NCBI RefSeq assembly: GCF_000003815.2
Contig: NC_049982.1
Span: 8,717,028-8,781,027 of the forward strand
From: Branchiostoma floridae
Lineage: Eukaryota; Chordata; Leptocardii; Amphioxiformes; Branchiostomatidae
Length of the DNA: 64,000 nt
Reading direction: 5' to 3'
Part shown: piece by piece, positions 22,692 to 35,185 of the stretch
How the letters are laid out: each line of letters begins with the position of its first letter
How positions within the stretch are numbered: the stretch's first letter is position 1
The notes under the pieces: model-generated
The model's input: only the letters and a program-made list of their open reading frames with translations
Database searches by the model: none
What the model was told of the DNA's origin: nothing
Position numbers and translations under genes: made by a program

Positions 22692-25600
22692 TTAGCATGA
22701 AATATACAACCTGCATGCACTTGTCAAATCTGTAAATCCAGGCGGCAGTTTACATCTGTTTGCCCGCTGTTTATTCCCAATGACGTGTGAATTATACAAA
22801 ACAGGGAAAGGGTGCTTGAAACTGTGATTTGTTTATGCTGGTATGTTTGGGTGGTCTGTGTGCCCGGCGGAAATGTTTAATAAAAGAGTACTAAACCGCA
22901 TTTGCACAAACTGACTTTCTGTTCACGTGCCAGAGGTACTGTATTTGTCGCAGCCATTTTTCCATCATCAAATGAAGTGAGTCGCACTGCAACAATGACT
23001 TTGTGCCATCTTCCAAGCCAAAAGGTGAATGTATTTAGCAAGTCAAGAAATGAACTGAACGCGTTTGTAATAAATAAAAAATCGGACATTAGCGACTTGT
23101 ACACTTGTTTGAATTTTATGTTGCCTTCCGTCGGAAATATTTCCTGGCAGGAAACAGATGGAACCGTGAGCGAGCAACATACATCGATTGACTCTCAATA
23201 TGTAGGTCAAAGTTTATAGACTATATGACATCGGAACTATTGAGTGATATACATGTGGTAATGCGAGATTAGCTAAAGTGTGTTTATGTAGATTGGCTGT
23301 TTGTTTTTGTCATTAAGTTGTTTTGTAAGTTATGGATTAATTATTTTATTGACTTGATCTGATGAATACAATAATAGCAACGATATACCGAAGGACTATA
23401 TAAAAATCATATAACTATTCACCAATCAGGAGAACGCTCAATATTAATGCACATAACAATGTCGATCGTTAAAAACTGTGGAGAACGTCTGACTTCCAGA
23501 ACAACCTTTGACATGTCGTGCGCCCGATCTGTCAATAGTTGACACAGGGTAAACTCCAGGCAGAGGTGAAGGGGTCAACGTACAGGGCCTCAGGCAAGGT
23601 GGGAGGCGTGTTGAATATTCTTTATGATGGGCACGATTCCAGGTGAGTGTTCCTACGTTACGTGTAGCTATTAATTATCTTCAAACCGGCTGTGTTCGAG
23701 CGCCAGGTGTCGCTTTTATACGTAGCGTATTTGGTTTATTTGACCCCGAAAATAAGAGCCCTGACAATTCCATTAGTTGTAGTATAAGCGACATGTAACG
23801 TTATCACGATATTCGACTTGCCTTAAAAAATAACCGCCCTTCAACAATAGCGTAGCTCACTGTTTTACGCAGTGGTCATTTTGCTGGTACTTAGCACATG
23901 TATGGAATGTTAACGTTAAAGACACTCAAGTTAGGCCTGGGAAACAAACACCTTATTCAAACATATTCTGATGGCGTCTGGAAACCAAGGCATGAAGCTC
24001 GCGCATTCCACGTAGTACAGCCGTCTGAAAGTCATGTGTTGCCTATTTATCTATGAGATGTACTGAAGTTATTTGCAATTTGACTCATTTGAAGAATGAA
24101 CCACCCAAAATTATGTCGCTTTCAATGAATAGAACAACGCTCTTTTATATCCAGGCATGTACATGCGTTGAATAAACAACAAAATTTACGCCAAATAGCA
24201 ATTACTCAAGCAACTGGATATGATTTTGGAAACGGTCAGACATTTCAGATAACATCCGTTATCTTTCGCCATTGACACTGAAGAGATCTCGTAGAAGAGC
24301 AGGTTTTTATATCCTAACTATGAATTGATATGCAAAAGAGTCTAACTGGGTTAATAAAAATCGTCTGTCATTTGCATATTAATTCATAGTTAGGATAAGA
24401 GCCGGCTCTCCAACTAGATAGAGTTTTCCGGTTATGTGCAAATTGCTAACGTGTTGCGATGACTGGAAATCATACATAATCGGCCATTTTTTTAAATGTG
24501 ACGGTCATGATAGCCAAATATGATTTTTGTAAGACGCCACTTACGAAGCTTGCTTTCAATTGTCAGCAAAAACGTGCAAATTAATTTCAATCATCGTCCA
24601 TTGTGACTCGATGCCCTGGTCGTGCCAAGGCCAATATGCATTTGTGTACCGTCATTATTGAAATCACCCGTGCACATATTATCTTGCAGCTCATCAGATA
24701 ATGGAGTGAGTGGAGCAGGCAGTAAACCGTTCTCGGTCTGCCAGGTCCAATGAAAGTGGTTTAAGGAGAATGAAACGTACGTGCGGCTGGCATATCAGAG
24801 TTAGTTTCCTGCTGTGTATCCGCTCTGTGAAAGGTTATTTGAGAAAAAAGTGCAGTCATCGTATCAAGTCCTCAGTTGAAAAGTATGCCATACTTTTAAC
24901 ATGTACACTGCTACCTAACCCACAAACGTCATTATGGCCCACCATTAAGATCACAATTGAACGTTGTCGGCATGAACTTCATATGGTCTTCCTTTTAAAC
25001 CCATGTCTGTTACACTAACGCAACAGGCTATTAGTATCTCAACGTGTTTTCCGATGTAAACGTCTATTCAGCAACTCCGATCGTGACCCTTCGAAGATGT
25101 ACATGAATTATTAATCTAGAATGGGCAAAAATATTCGTGTTACATAGCTGTTTTTGCTGTTTTTGTTGTTTTCTTCTATTTATGTCATTGATATAGTCGA
25201 CATGTCGGCTGAACGAAAACCTAATGCCAAACGTTTTAGCTCAAAGTAGACTGTTTTTTTAGTCACGCGAATCTTTCTGAAGTATAAAAGTGCACATGTA
25301 CGTGGATTAAAGTTCACGAAACAAACATTTCAGATACGGGTCACGTAACGTTACTTCAAACTGTTACCTCACTTCAAACCTTGCGGAGGGAGCTGCAATT
25401 ACCTAATGGAAACGGAGGGCATCGATTTGCTAATTATCTCCTATGGCGTGTGCGAAGGATCTTCCCCTTTATTGAACACTTGTGTGAGTTACGAACTTAA
25501 TGCAGTCCCGCACAAATTACACGTAAGAGGCGGTAGTCAATCAACCATGCATAACACGCTGCACAATTTGGTATGGTCTTAACGCTTTTAGCGTATGATA

Positions 25601-27429
25601 TTGTATGCAGTCTAAGAGCGGCCCTGGTGACTGGTTGAAGCTCATGTTGGGAGCAGCGCTATCAGTCCCGACAGCAACCGTACATGCAAGGGCTCTACCG
25701 CTGGAGAGGTAATACCGTGACGGCCCCGCCACTGTATGCCAAACGCATGGTGAGCATATTCTATTGGTAACGTTACGGGAAGTCAAATGGTAAACGTTAC
25801 AGTCAGACACCGCCTTTCCACTAGGGAGTGCGACCGCTGTGCGACTTGACAGATCGCTCACCTAAATTCATACTAGTCTATAGATAAAGAAAAAATGTTT
25901 GTACGTATTGTGCGCTTCGCTGTCTTTGAAATCACACAGTTACTTCTTGTCTTATAGACCCAGTATTATGAAAAGCTATGGTCCGAAATATCCCATTTTA
26001 GTCGCTGTGCGGTCGGTCAGCCATCGTCGACAAGAAGACAGGGGGCCGTAATAATTGGACGCGTGCTTTCACACAATGGCATTACAGTGAGACTGTTGAA
26101 GTACGCTATGTTCAAGATACTATCATATCAAGTATGCAATATGTTTATGTATTTACAAATGCATGTTGAATGGAATTTCGAACGTTTACCCTAAGCCTTG
26201 TATTCATAAAGCTTCATTGCAGAAAGATAATATGTGTGTCGACTTGTACTGGTCTGCGATGAGTATGGCGTGACCGGTGACAATTAAGCGCCCTTCCCTT
26301 CGTTTTTGGAGATATATAAATCAGCATAATAGGAAGCGTTGCAAATAAAAGTCAGTAAAAGTTTTGGTACGAAAAAGGGAATAAAAGCATCTCATATTTT
26401 ATTCAGTTCGATACGTGTAGATATTGTGTCATTTTCTGCAATGCTTGTTTGTTTTACATCGCGTCTATACAGAACAATTGCAAGCGTTTAACATGAATGA
26501 TTTATGTATGCGTTAAAGCTTGGTTAAGCGTACATAACATTCGGGAATATATCATTACCTGACGGGTGTTGACCTCGGTTTGTAAAATATCCTGCTCCGT
26601 AACAATGTAGATTTTCTCAATAGGCCTTACAAGATACAAAATGCCAGCTGACAGAATCAGTCACATGTGCCATTCAATGTGACGAGACAGAAATTTATTT
26701 GCTAATTGTGAAGTTAGCCGTGTCAAAGCCGCTTTGCACTTTTAGCCAAATTTACCTGAAAAATGATGACTGGTCCACCTGGCGTCACGTTCTCTCCTAA
26801 TCGTTCGTTGTTAATTTTCTGATGTCCTCGCACAGGTACAATGACATGACGCAGGCTCCAACTTTAGAACGACCACAAAATGATCATAGCAACGGAGAAC
26901 TGCTGTACTCATAAGTGACGACATGGCGATCAAAGGTACCTGGACATATGTATATATATATATATAGAGAGAGAGAATCTGATACGAGTACGGAAGGCAC
27001 AATATGCCACAAAATAGATAAGCTACTGCAATCTGGTTTTCAAATTTGGCATAGTGTAAGAAGGGAAGTGTTAGGGCGTTTGGGGTGAAACATGACGGCA
27101 ATCAGCCAATTAAGCGAGCCGGCCCATGCAAACAGCTAAGTTGAGCTTGACGATATGATAGTATCCGGGACCTGATACGGGTTTGGAAGTCACATATCCA
27201 CAATTTTTAGTACGAAATAGTTCATGGCAGTTTATTTTGCACGTTCATGCCCGGAGACTAATTGCATGTACATGATATAAATATTGCAGATGCACTTAAT
27301 GTAGAAGATGATCATATGATTGTCACTGTATTTCTGCACGGTGTACATGTCCTGTTTCTTTTATGTAAAGTTTTTTTTATCAACTCTATAGCATCATTGC
27401 CGAAAACATTTGTCCATTATCTGTTACAG
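22692..27429. other. No gene seen; hairpin elements and simple repeats
   Basis: No supported exon, although an upstream exon of the next plus-strand gene must lie somewhere here or nearby. Contents: a foldback-element fragment at 24189-24262 (caattactcaagcaactgga), an inverted repeat at 24312-24400 (tatcctaactatgaattgat and its complement), and a (TA)n(GA)n tract near 26945-26975. Confidence 0.5.
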
Positions 27430-28438
27430 GCCTTCTGCCTCATTCTACGTTACGTAGGGTGACGCTCCTAGTGATCGTCCTGGCTACCGTCATAATTCTC
27501 CTTACGAATATCGGCCTCCGAGATTATGTCCGCCATGTTTTCCCACAATCCGTCACCAGCGTCAGCGTATCATGTAAGGCGGAAGTCACTGCCCCACCCG
27601 TCGTCCTCGTCGACGCCGTTTTCCCGGCCAAGATCGAAATACTCCGCGGGAACATCAAGTTCATCCCCCAGTCCTACGCCACAGTTCGCTTCAGCCCAGG
27701 CAACACCGCCCATGTTCCAACAGTGACGTTGTACTACGGTGTAGGGACGACGAACTTGACCGTCTCCAAAGCCGGAATTTTCTATCTCTTCGTTACCGTG
27801 GAGACGCGAGGTGACCACGCCCCTACCGAGACCTGCCAGGCCAGCGTCAGAATCAGGGCCGCTCACCTGTCTGACCGAGAGGTGGGGTATAAACTGGTCC
27901 GCAAGGGGACGCTGGAAGGCAATGCACTGGAGTGGAGGGCAGGTTTCGTGGTGGTAGAGGGTCCCGTGACTGTGCCAAAGTCAGCCACACTAGTCGTGAA
28001 CCCAGGAGTCTTTGTTTTGCTGCATTCAGGAGCGAGGTTAAAAGTTCAGGGGAAAGCGTCAATCGGAGACCCAGCCGGTCAACCCGTCGTCTTTACAGCC
28101 CATCCGAATGAAAGTGGCGAACGTAAGCTGTGGGGTCCTTTGTGGTTTGGGCAAAACTCGCTAGGGGCACTGCACAACACCTGGCTTACGCAAGGAGGCG
28201 CATCTGTATATCAGTACTCCAGGTCAGTAAACACGACTAAAGTGTGGTGAACATGTCTCCATCCATCCATCCATCCATCCATCCATCCATCCATCCATCC
28301 ATCCATCCATCCATCCATCCATCCATCCATCCATCCATCCATCCATCCAGTGCATCCATCCAGTGCATCCATCGATCCACCCATCCATCAAACACACACA
28401 TTGACACCCACACAGACAGACAGACAGACAGACACACA

Positions 28439-28469
<31 letters not shown>

Positions 28470-31400
28470 GCGCATCGCATAAACCATACGTTATACTACA
28501 TGTTGATGATTAACATTTATATTGCGTTATTCCTCATCATCAAAATCATCTTTTTCTCCGCACAGATTTGCTGGCCGTAGCGCTGGTGCGGTATTGAAGG
28601 TTGAGGAGGGAGCGGAGGTCGACTTTTCAGACGGAGGTATCGTAAACAACGCCGGCCCGGGAGTGGGAGGGGAGCGTTGCACAATTAAGGTAAGCAAGCC
28701 TGAAAACTCTTAATTTAGTTAGGTGATATCTTATTATCATCATAAAGTATTTTACAAAGATGTGTCAATCAGTTATGTATGTCTGGTAGTTATGCTTTTA
28801 GTTCATCTGTAACGGTACCTTTACAATCTTTACACTCTAGCTCAGAAATATGATCATCTCGAGGTGCAAAGATGGCGGCTACATTCAGCAGGCAACTGTT
28901 ACCATGGAGAACGTTTACGTCACCGAAATCGGTCGTAACCACGTGACATCATCTCATCCAATCGGTGACGGCTTCACGTTTGACCAGCCTAAACAGTCCT
29001 CTTCCGGGAAAAAGTTATCACGAATATCTAACAGGTATTGGATCATCTCTTTATTAATTGATCAGGGGAAATGTGATACATGGGGCTTTGAACTGCATGT
29101 GATCTATACTTTCAAACATTAAAGATACATTGTAAAATCGCCGGATAATCTAATTGCCCTGCGGCAGAAATTTTCGAGCCTGACACACATGTATGATTCT
29201 CTGATGGAGCGATGTTCAATAACAGGACAGGGGCGTGCGTACATTTGTCGCAAGCATATGTATGCTGCAGATCAGTGATACCATTACATTTTATCTAAGT
29301 CCATTATATTTTATCTATTAATAAGAAAATGTTTCATTTTGTTATCATACGCACTTTCTAGTATTTCTTGCTTATTTTCTTCCTCGTCAATATTTTTCAG
29401 TGTTTTTACTGGTGGAGGCGGGGTAGGAATAAACATTACCGGGCCCAGCCTCATCATTGAGTCCACCATCGTGGAGGATTTTTCCCAGGCATGCGTGTCA
29501 ACAGCCGGCAGGGTGAACACCGTATCCATTCAGAACTCCATCATGCGCAGTTGCTTAGTTGGTCTCCGCGTAAAGGATGGCAAGCTACGCGTCCTCGTGA
29601 AGAACAGCGTCATGGTTCAGAACAAGGTCGGGGTCTGGTATGGAGACAGGGATGGGACAGCGTCTAAGAGTGGGACTTTAATCTTAGAGAATTCTCTAGC
29701 GATGGTCAACAGTGAAAAGAACTTTCGGGTTTTCAAGGGAGGGCTGGAGCAGCCTGACACGAACGCGGGATCAGAAAACGCGAAACTGAAATGCTTTTTC
29801 GTGAGTAGAAGCTCCACCGTTGCAAGCCGTTCGACGTTTAGTTTGAAAGGCTCAGCACCTTGTCAACAGCCAGAAATATACCTTCACCATGCAGACTGTG
29901 AATTCACTGTGGATCTGTTACCGTCCAAGTGTTTCCTGTCCGGTTACCCACCCACTAAACTAACTCACGTCCAATTACAAAGACTGGATCTGTGTAGAGA
30001 CTGCTGCAAGACCGTGTCTTCTCTAGAGTTCGGAAATTACGACCATTGGAGCATGAGAAACATACGGGACATGAAACGCGCCACTATTTACACCGAAACG
30101 CCCAACGAGGGCTGCGGAGTGACGTTTTCTACAGATCTGTACCAACACACCGACGGCGACTGTATCGTGCAGAAGGTTCACGTCAAGTCAGCCTACAGCA
30201 ATCTTCATCACTATCAGGTGAATTCCTTAGGGATTGTATCTTATTGTCAAACTTGTGACGTCAATCTCAAGATACCGGTCATGATTGGTGAACAAAAAGT
30301 GTCGTCACACCTTAGCCTGAGTATCTTAATTTCTTTATTTAGTATCAGCCTGGTTAGTATACCGGGTCTCCCATACGAGTCCCTGTAAACTAATCAGGCT
30401 GATACCCAGAATAGTCACACCTCTGATGGGTTGTCAGATTAAAAAGAAATGGTAAAGTAGAACTGGTATTTTGCAACGCTCTTTTCTTAACATCTCCTTT
30501 TCAGAATTTTTGGGGTCATTCTAGGGAGTCTTTTTGCTTTCTGCAGTGATGGGGACATCTAACTGCATTCTAATGTGAGTATTCTGTAACAGGGTGAGAG
30601 CCACTTGAGAGAGCTTAAGGCGCACTACTTGGATCGGGTAATGCTCACCAATCTGACCGCGAAGTCATTCGGCGTGAACTTGGACTTCTCACACATCCCG
30701 GACGGAAATTCATCCGCATTGATCAAAGCATCAATGTTGTGTCCTTACAGTCAACAGGACACTAATGGACTTTCAGCTTTCGTCACCGAATTTCTACCAA
30801 ATATTGGCAAGTATCTGGTCGGAGCTACATGTATTTTTGTCATACTATTAGGTTAAATTTTAAGAAAAAAAATTATTAGTATTTTTTTTTATATCTGAAT
30901 GCCATCTAAGAGAGATTGCATGGTCGTAATTCAAAATGTAAACTGCAAGTGACAATTTCAGAACTATAAAACTTGCAAGAAACTATCCATTCCTTGGAGT
31001 TATTATGATTATACTTATTTGCTTTCCATACCTCTGCTATGTCTTGTATTCGTTTCTTTAAACTTCAATTTGAAGTTAGACGTGATCAGAATGAATTGGC
31101 ATCGTTAATGTCGATGTACACATTTATGAAGTCAGTACACAACTAGAACCGGATGGTCCCCCATAAGCTTGTTCTCCGTGCTTCCCCAGGCATCTACACG
31201 CGCATGACCATCAAACTTGCTGAGCTCGCCCATCCCAACAACTTCCACAAGTACGTGGCTTTTCAGTACATTGGCAACTGCATGAAGTCAAAACACTCCG
31301 ATTTCGTGAACATGGAGACCAACAACTACGTGCTCATCGACAACGACCGTTGCCTGGTGCCGGATCGGGTCGGGGACGGCGATATACCGGCAGCTTACAG

Positions 31401-33577
31401 GTGAACGTGCGAATATCTGCAGTTTGATTCAATGCCGCTTTGAGCGTTTTTGTAGCAAACGCTTAGATCAGATTAGACTAGGGAAGTTTAAAGAATGTCA
31501 CTTCGACAAAAACAGCCGTGCCATCTCGACAGTAGTATAGTAGTTCGTACACCAATCAGTATCCTCCAAAGAAACATAAACATTCTTTTAGTTTTTGTAC
31601 GATTTTCTCGAGTAACATTTTACCGCAGGCGGCTAGCACAAACAACAATAAAGTCAGGGTATTAAAAGCCAGTGGGGGTGAAGATTTGAAATATCATAAT
31701 TAGACTACGAAACGGGGGGTGTAGAATTTTCATTGGGATTGAAGAGTCGACAACTTTACGTTAGCGTTGATTGTGTTCTAATTGTTGCCTTTCTTCTGTG
31801 TCTATTTTTGTTCCTATAGATACCGACTTGCTCGCCTGCATGAGATCCTGTTTACGAAGCGACATGTGTGTCAGGTACCTGCGTACATTATCCACAGGCT
31901 GAAGCAGATGAACGCAGTATCATCACAGGTACACATGCAGACTCCAGACATCCGATCAGGATTATTGAGGGTTGAAATACATCTTAAACACACATACTGT
32001 GCCTTTACAGTTCTCTCCAAATCTGTCACAGCTCGTTATTTTTTTTTCGCAATGAACAATATTCATCATGTTGGCTTCTGGCATTTTGCAAACAATGAAT
32101 AGGTTTTAGTTGAGAATGGAGGTAAATGCCTATTTTGTGCTGTCTCACATTTTCCCCGCAACACGAAGGGTTTTTCTCACCGTTTGTTTGTTTGTTGTTT
32201 GTTTGTGCATATGTCTTTGTTTGTGCACGGCATAAAACGAAATGTTTAACGTTGTAAATGGATCTGTATGTATGTGGTCTGTGGGTAGGTGTGAGTAGGT
32301 GTCGAAATCAATCTTTCAGTGACTTGCATTCTCATAACAAACAGGTTTCTAGCCTTGGGACGCAGTTTCGGAAGGAAGTTGAATCGCACCCTGCCATGGC
32401 GCCGCTCGTGTTGAAGGAAGACCCCGAGATCTACGAGGAAGTGGACGGGCGCGTGTCTGTCCTGGTTGCTGAGTACAACGCTCTTTGTGAGGGTTACAAC
32501 ACCGACAAGTTCGACAGCTCTCTTAGGAAGGTGTACAAGACGTCACCAATCATCGAATTATACTTGGTACACGGCAGAGACTACATCCTCGCCAAGTTCG
32601 CGGAGGGTACGGTGGCGTACTTGAAAGTTGTCGGCGGTGAGGCGCGGGAGGACATGGACGGGTACGTGTTCAATGGGGGCCTAGCTGAGCTGGTAGCGTA
32701 CCACTTGGACCGTCTACTCGGGATGGGTCGAGTGGCTGTTGCCGCTACACGGCGACTGCTCCTGGACGGGAATGTCCCGATAAACGGCGTTATCAACGTA
32801 CAAGGGGAGATGTTGGAAGGTTTCAACGGTAAAAAGGATACCCTGCGGCGGTACCTTACTGACGCTGAAACAAAGACGCCATCTAAAGGCATACAGTGGA
32901 TAGCACACAATCTTAAGAAAAGTCAACATGAACTTTATCTAGATGTTGTTGTTGTAGGGAAAATGAAATCTCCAAAGGAACATGTAGAGCTGCACCCTCA
33001 AGTTAGAGAGTTTTTCAAGCACAGTGCAAACTTTGTTACGCTCGAAAAAGTTGGAGTGACAATTCAAATGTTGCGGGATCTTGCCGACATTTTCGTGTTC
33101 GATTTCTTGATTCACAATCCTGCAAGAAAAAGTCTTGCTATCTCGGAGCTGCGTTTTGTTATCAATGACAACGATAAAGCATTCTGTCCTGACGTTTCAA
33201 CCAAAGCGTGCGATTCCATTCTCAGATGCCCTGCATCGCTTCAACCCGAAGGTGCCCGAGCATCAGCGGAGAAGCACGACGCTTGTCCGAAGATCTGTCT
33301 GAATGGTAACGTGATTCCTTCGGACCAATTCGTGAACTGTCGATTTACGAAGAAAATCTTCTCCAGACTCAAACGGTTCGGCGACGAAAAAGCACCTGAC
33401 AGAATGCTCTTGTCTAAACTACGACAATCTCTTTCGAATGAAACTATCGATATCGACTCTTTCAAGTCCTACTTTGGGAAAGTGAGAATATATGAAGGGA
33501 TTGACGCCAGGCTTGTTCGCTTGACAAGACATATGAAGAATTGCATGCTCAGATTCGGTAATGACATATTCATATGA
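27430..33577 (+). CDS. Type II membrane protein with beta-helix-like region and two FAM20-like kinase domains
   Basis: Exons: 27430-28222, 28566-28689, 28841-29034, 29401-30217, 30593-30806, 31190-31400, 31820-31928, 32345-33577 (stop TGA). Phases agree at every junction; about 1230 residues, with the first coding exon not found. A TM anchor ([13 protein letters not shown]) near the start indicates type II, Golgi-like topology. Next comes a Val/Gly-rich region resembling right-handed beta-helix repeats, then two tandem domains like the FAM20/four-jointed/GASK secretory kinases. Domain 1: [30 protein letters not shown]. Domain 2: [37 protein letters not shown], and the family-like C-terminus [12 protein letters not shown] ... 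MKNCMLRFG. The usual N-x-D-R-H catalytic segment reads NPARK in domain 2 and is also altered in domain 1, so either domain may be a pseudokinase. The family call is by motif only. Confidence 0.65.
28255..28480. repeat. (ATCC)n, (GACA)n, (CA)n and (CG)n microsatellites
   Basis: Intronic simple repeats beginning about 30 bp after the splice donor at 28222. Open frames over it (HPSIHPSI on plus, WMDGWMDG on minus) are low complexity and rejected. Confidence 0.95.
30337..30405. repeat. Intronic hairpin
   Basis: Inverted repeat gtatcagcctggttagt and actaatcaggctgatac separated by about 30 nt, inside the intron following 30217. Probably a small foldback element. Confidence 0.6.
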
Positions 33578-34984
33578 TATCAAAAAGGTTATTAAGATAA
33601 ACGCATCTGACCGACGTATCTGTATATTGACGATATTGGTTAGATATCATATTGCTGCTATTGTTGAATATTGTCGTGAAGATGCATATATTTGATTTTT
33701 TCGCCATATGACAGACCTTACTGTAAAACATATTTAGATGTGTAGTGTTTTCAGGCCTTTGTAAATAAGAACTTCATGATCTTGTTCCTCTCCATATTGC
33801 AATACGATGCCTCTACTCCCAGACTGCTATACTTAGCCCACCCCTCGCCTTTTAGATGATGGTGTGTAAAAAATATGAAAAAAAAGACCATCTTCTTTCC
33901 CCATGCTGAAGTTACTTGTTCCCGTGAGTGTGATAGATACATACACACGTTATGCAACATTGAATCATGTTCCACGCCAGAGAGATATCTTTTTGGCTCC
34001 AAAACCTTTGAATAAAATCATTGGGTTAAGATGGTCAGCTTTCGTCATTATACTTCTGAACTTCAACATTGACACCAGATAGAACAGTATACTGTTGTAG
34101 TTTTTGATATCACGACGATGTAGAGCAAGACTTCCTTTCCAACGATAATCAGTCATTTCACATTTCATAGCATGATGCATTGTGGGTAAACGTAAAAGCC
34201 ACTTCTTTATTGATATGCCTTAGACTCTTACTATTACCCACAATGCTTCACATTGCAAATGCGCAATTCTCACTGTGGTCTGGTTTATCGACGGTATGCA
34301 GTCCTAACTCTCTCTCACCAAACTTATGGCAACTTATAGCAACATAAAGAAGCATAAAAGGCATGACGAATAAAGGACTAGCAGTTTGGAAGTCTGAGAT
34401 CTACTTTATTTTCTCATTAAAGTTCGTTCTGTAACTTTTATAATGAAAGGACCCGATGATTTTGACACGTGGCATATTTGCTTATTTGCTTATAACATAT
34501 ATTCTATGTCACGTGACCTTTATCGTCATCGGCATGCAAGTAAACGACCCGTCTGTGAACTCTGACCCGACTGGTCAAACTGTCGTCCATAGGAGGTCCT
34601 GGGTTGGGTTCTCGTTTGCTCCTGGTACAGCCAAGTGGCCTGGGGAAGAAAAGGGGAAACAAGACGCTAAGTAACAATCATGTTATTGAGATTTTCTGTC
34701 TGTTGTTGTTGCTGACCTTTCTTTTATGTATGCCGGTCCACCATACGCCTGGCATCGAATGAAATATTATGAATATTTCATGTTTGACATGTCTACCACC
34801 CCGACCCAAACGATGAGGTCAGGTCGAGAGACAAGTAAGATAGGTTGCATAAGAAACATTTGTTGCTTCGGATTTTTATTTCATTTTCTCTTTAATTAGG
34901 GATTTCTACTTCTTCGATTGCCTGCGCCCTCGAGCCCCGCCGACACCGAGGACAACAACACAGCCAGACACTATCTCATAGATG
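33578..34984. other. Intergenic, no gene seen
   Basis: Holds a small inverted repeat near 34173-34250 (gcattgtgggtaa and ttacccacaatgc). The 72-codon plus frame at 34456 has a hydrophobic start but no other support. Confidence 0.45.
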
Positions 34985-34990
34985 TTTATT
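34985..34990 (-). terminator. Poly(A) signal of the prohormone gene
   Basis: AATAAA on the minus strand (gttgaataaacatc), about 200 bp after the stop at 35186. Confidence 0.5.
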
Positions 34991-35185
34991 CAACGTCGAA
35001 GAATCCAGTTAGAGAGTCCCTTTGTGATTACGAGAACTTCGCATAATCAGAATTTCGCCGATTTACAAAAGGACAGGATATGACATCATGAAGTAAAATC
35101 TTACGACGGTCAGAGAAAAGACATGCCTTTGGTCCGAATTACACAATAGGTCGTCCTTACCACACAAAGTGCGTACATGTTGATA

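Noticed and set aside
27262-27462. 66-codon frame as first exon of the FAM20-like gene
   Set aside because: It is in a different frame and overlaps the intron acceptor at 27429; no donor joins it in phase.
28237-28513. Frames across (ATCC)n and (CA)n tracts
   Set aside because: Low-complexity translations of intronic microsatellites.
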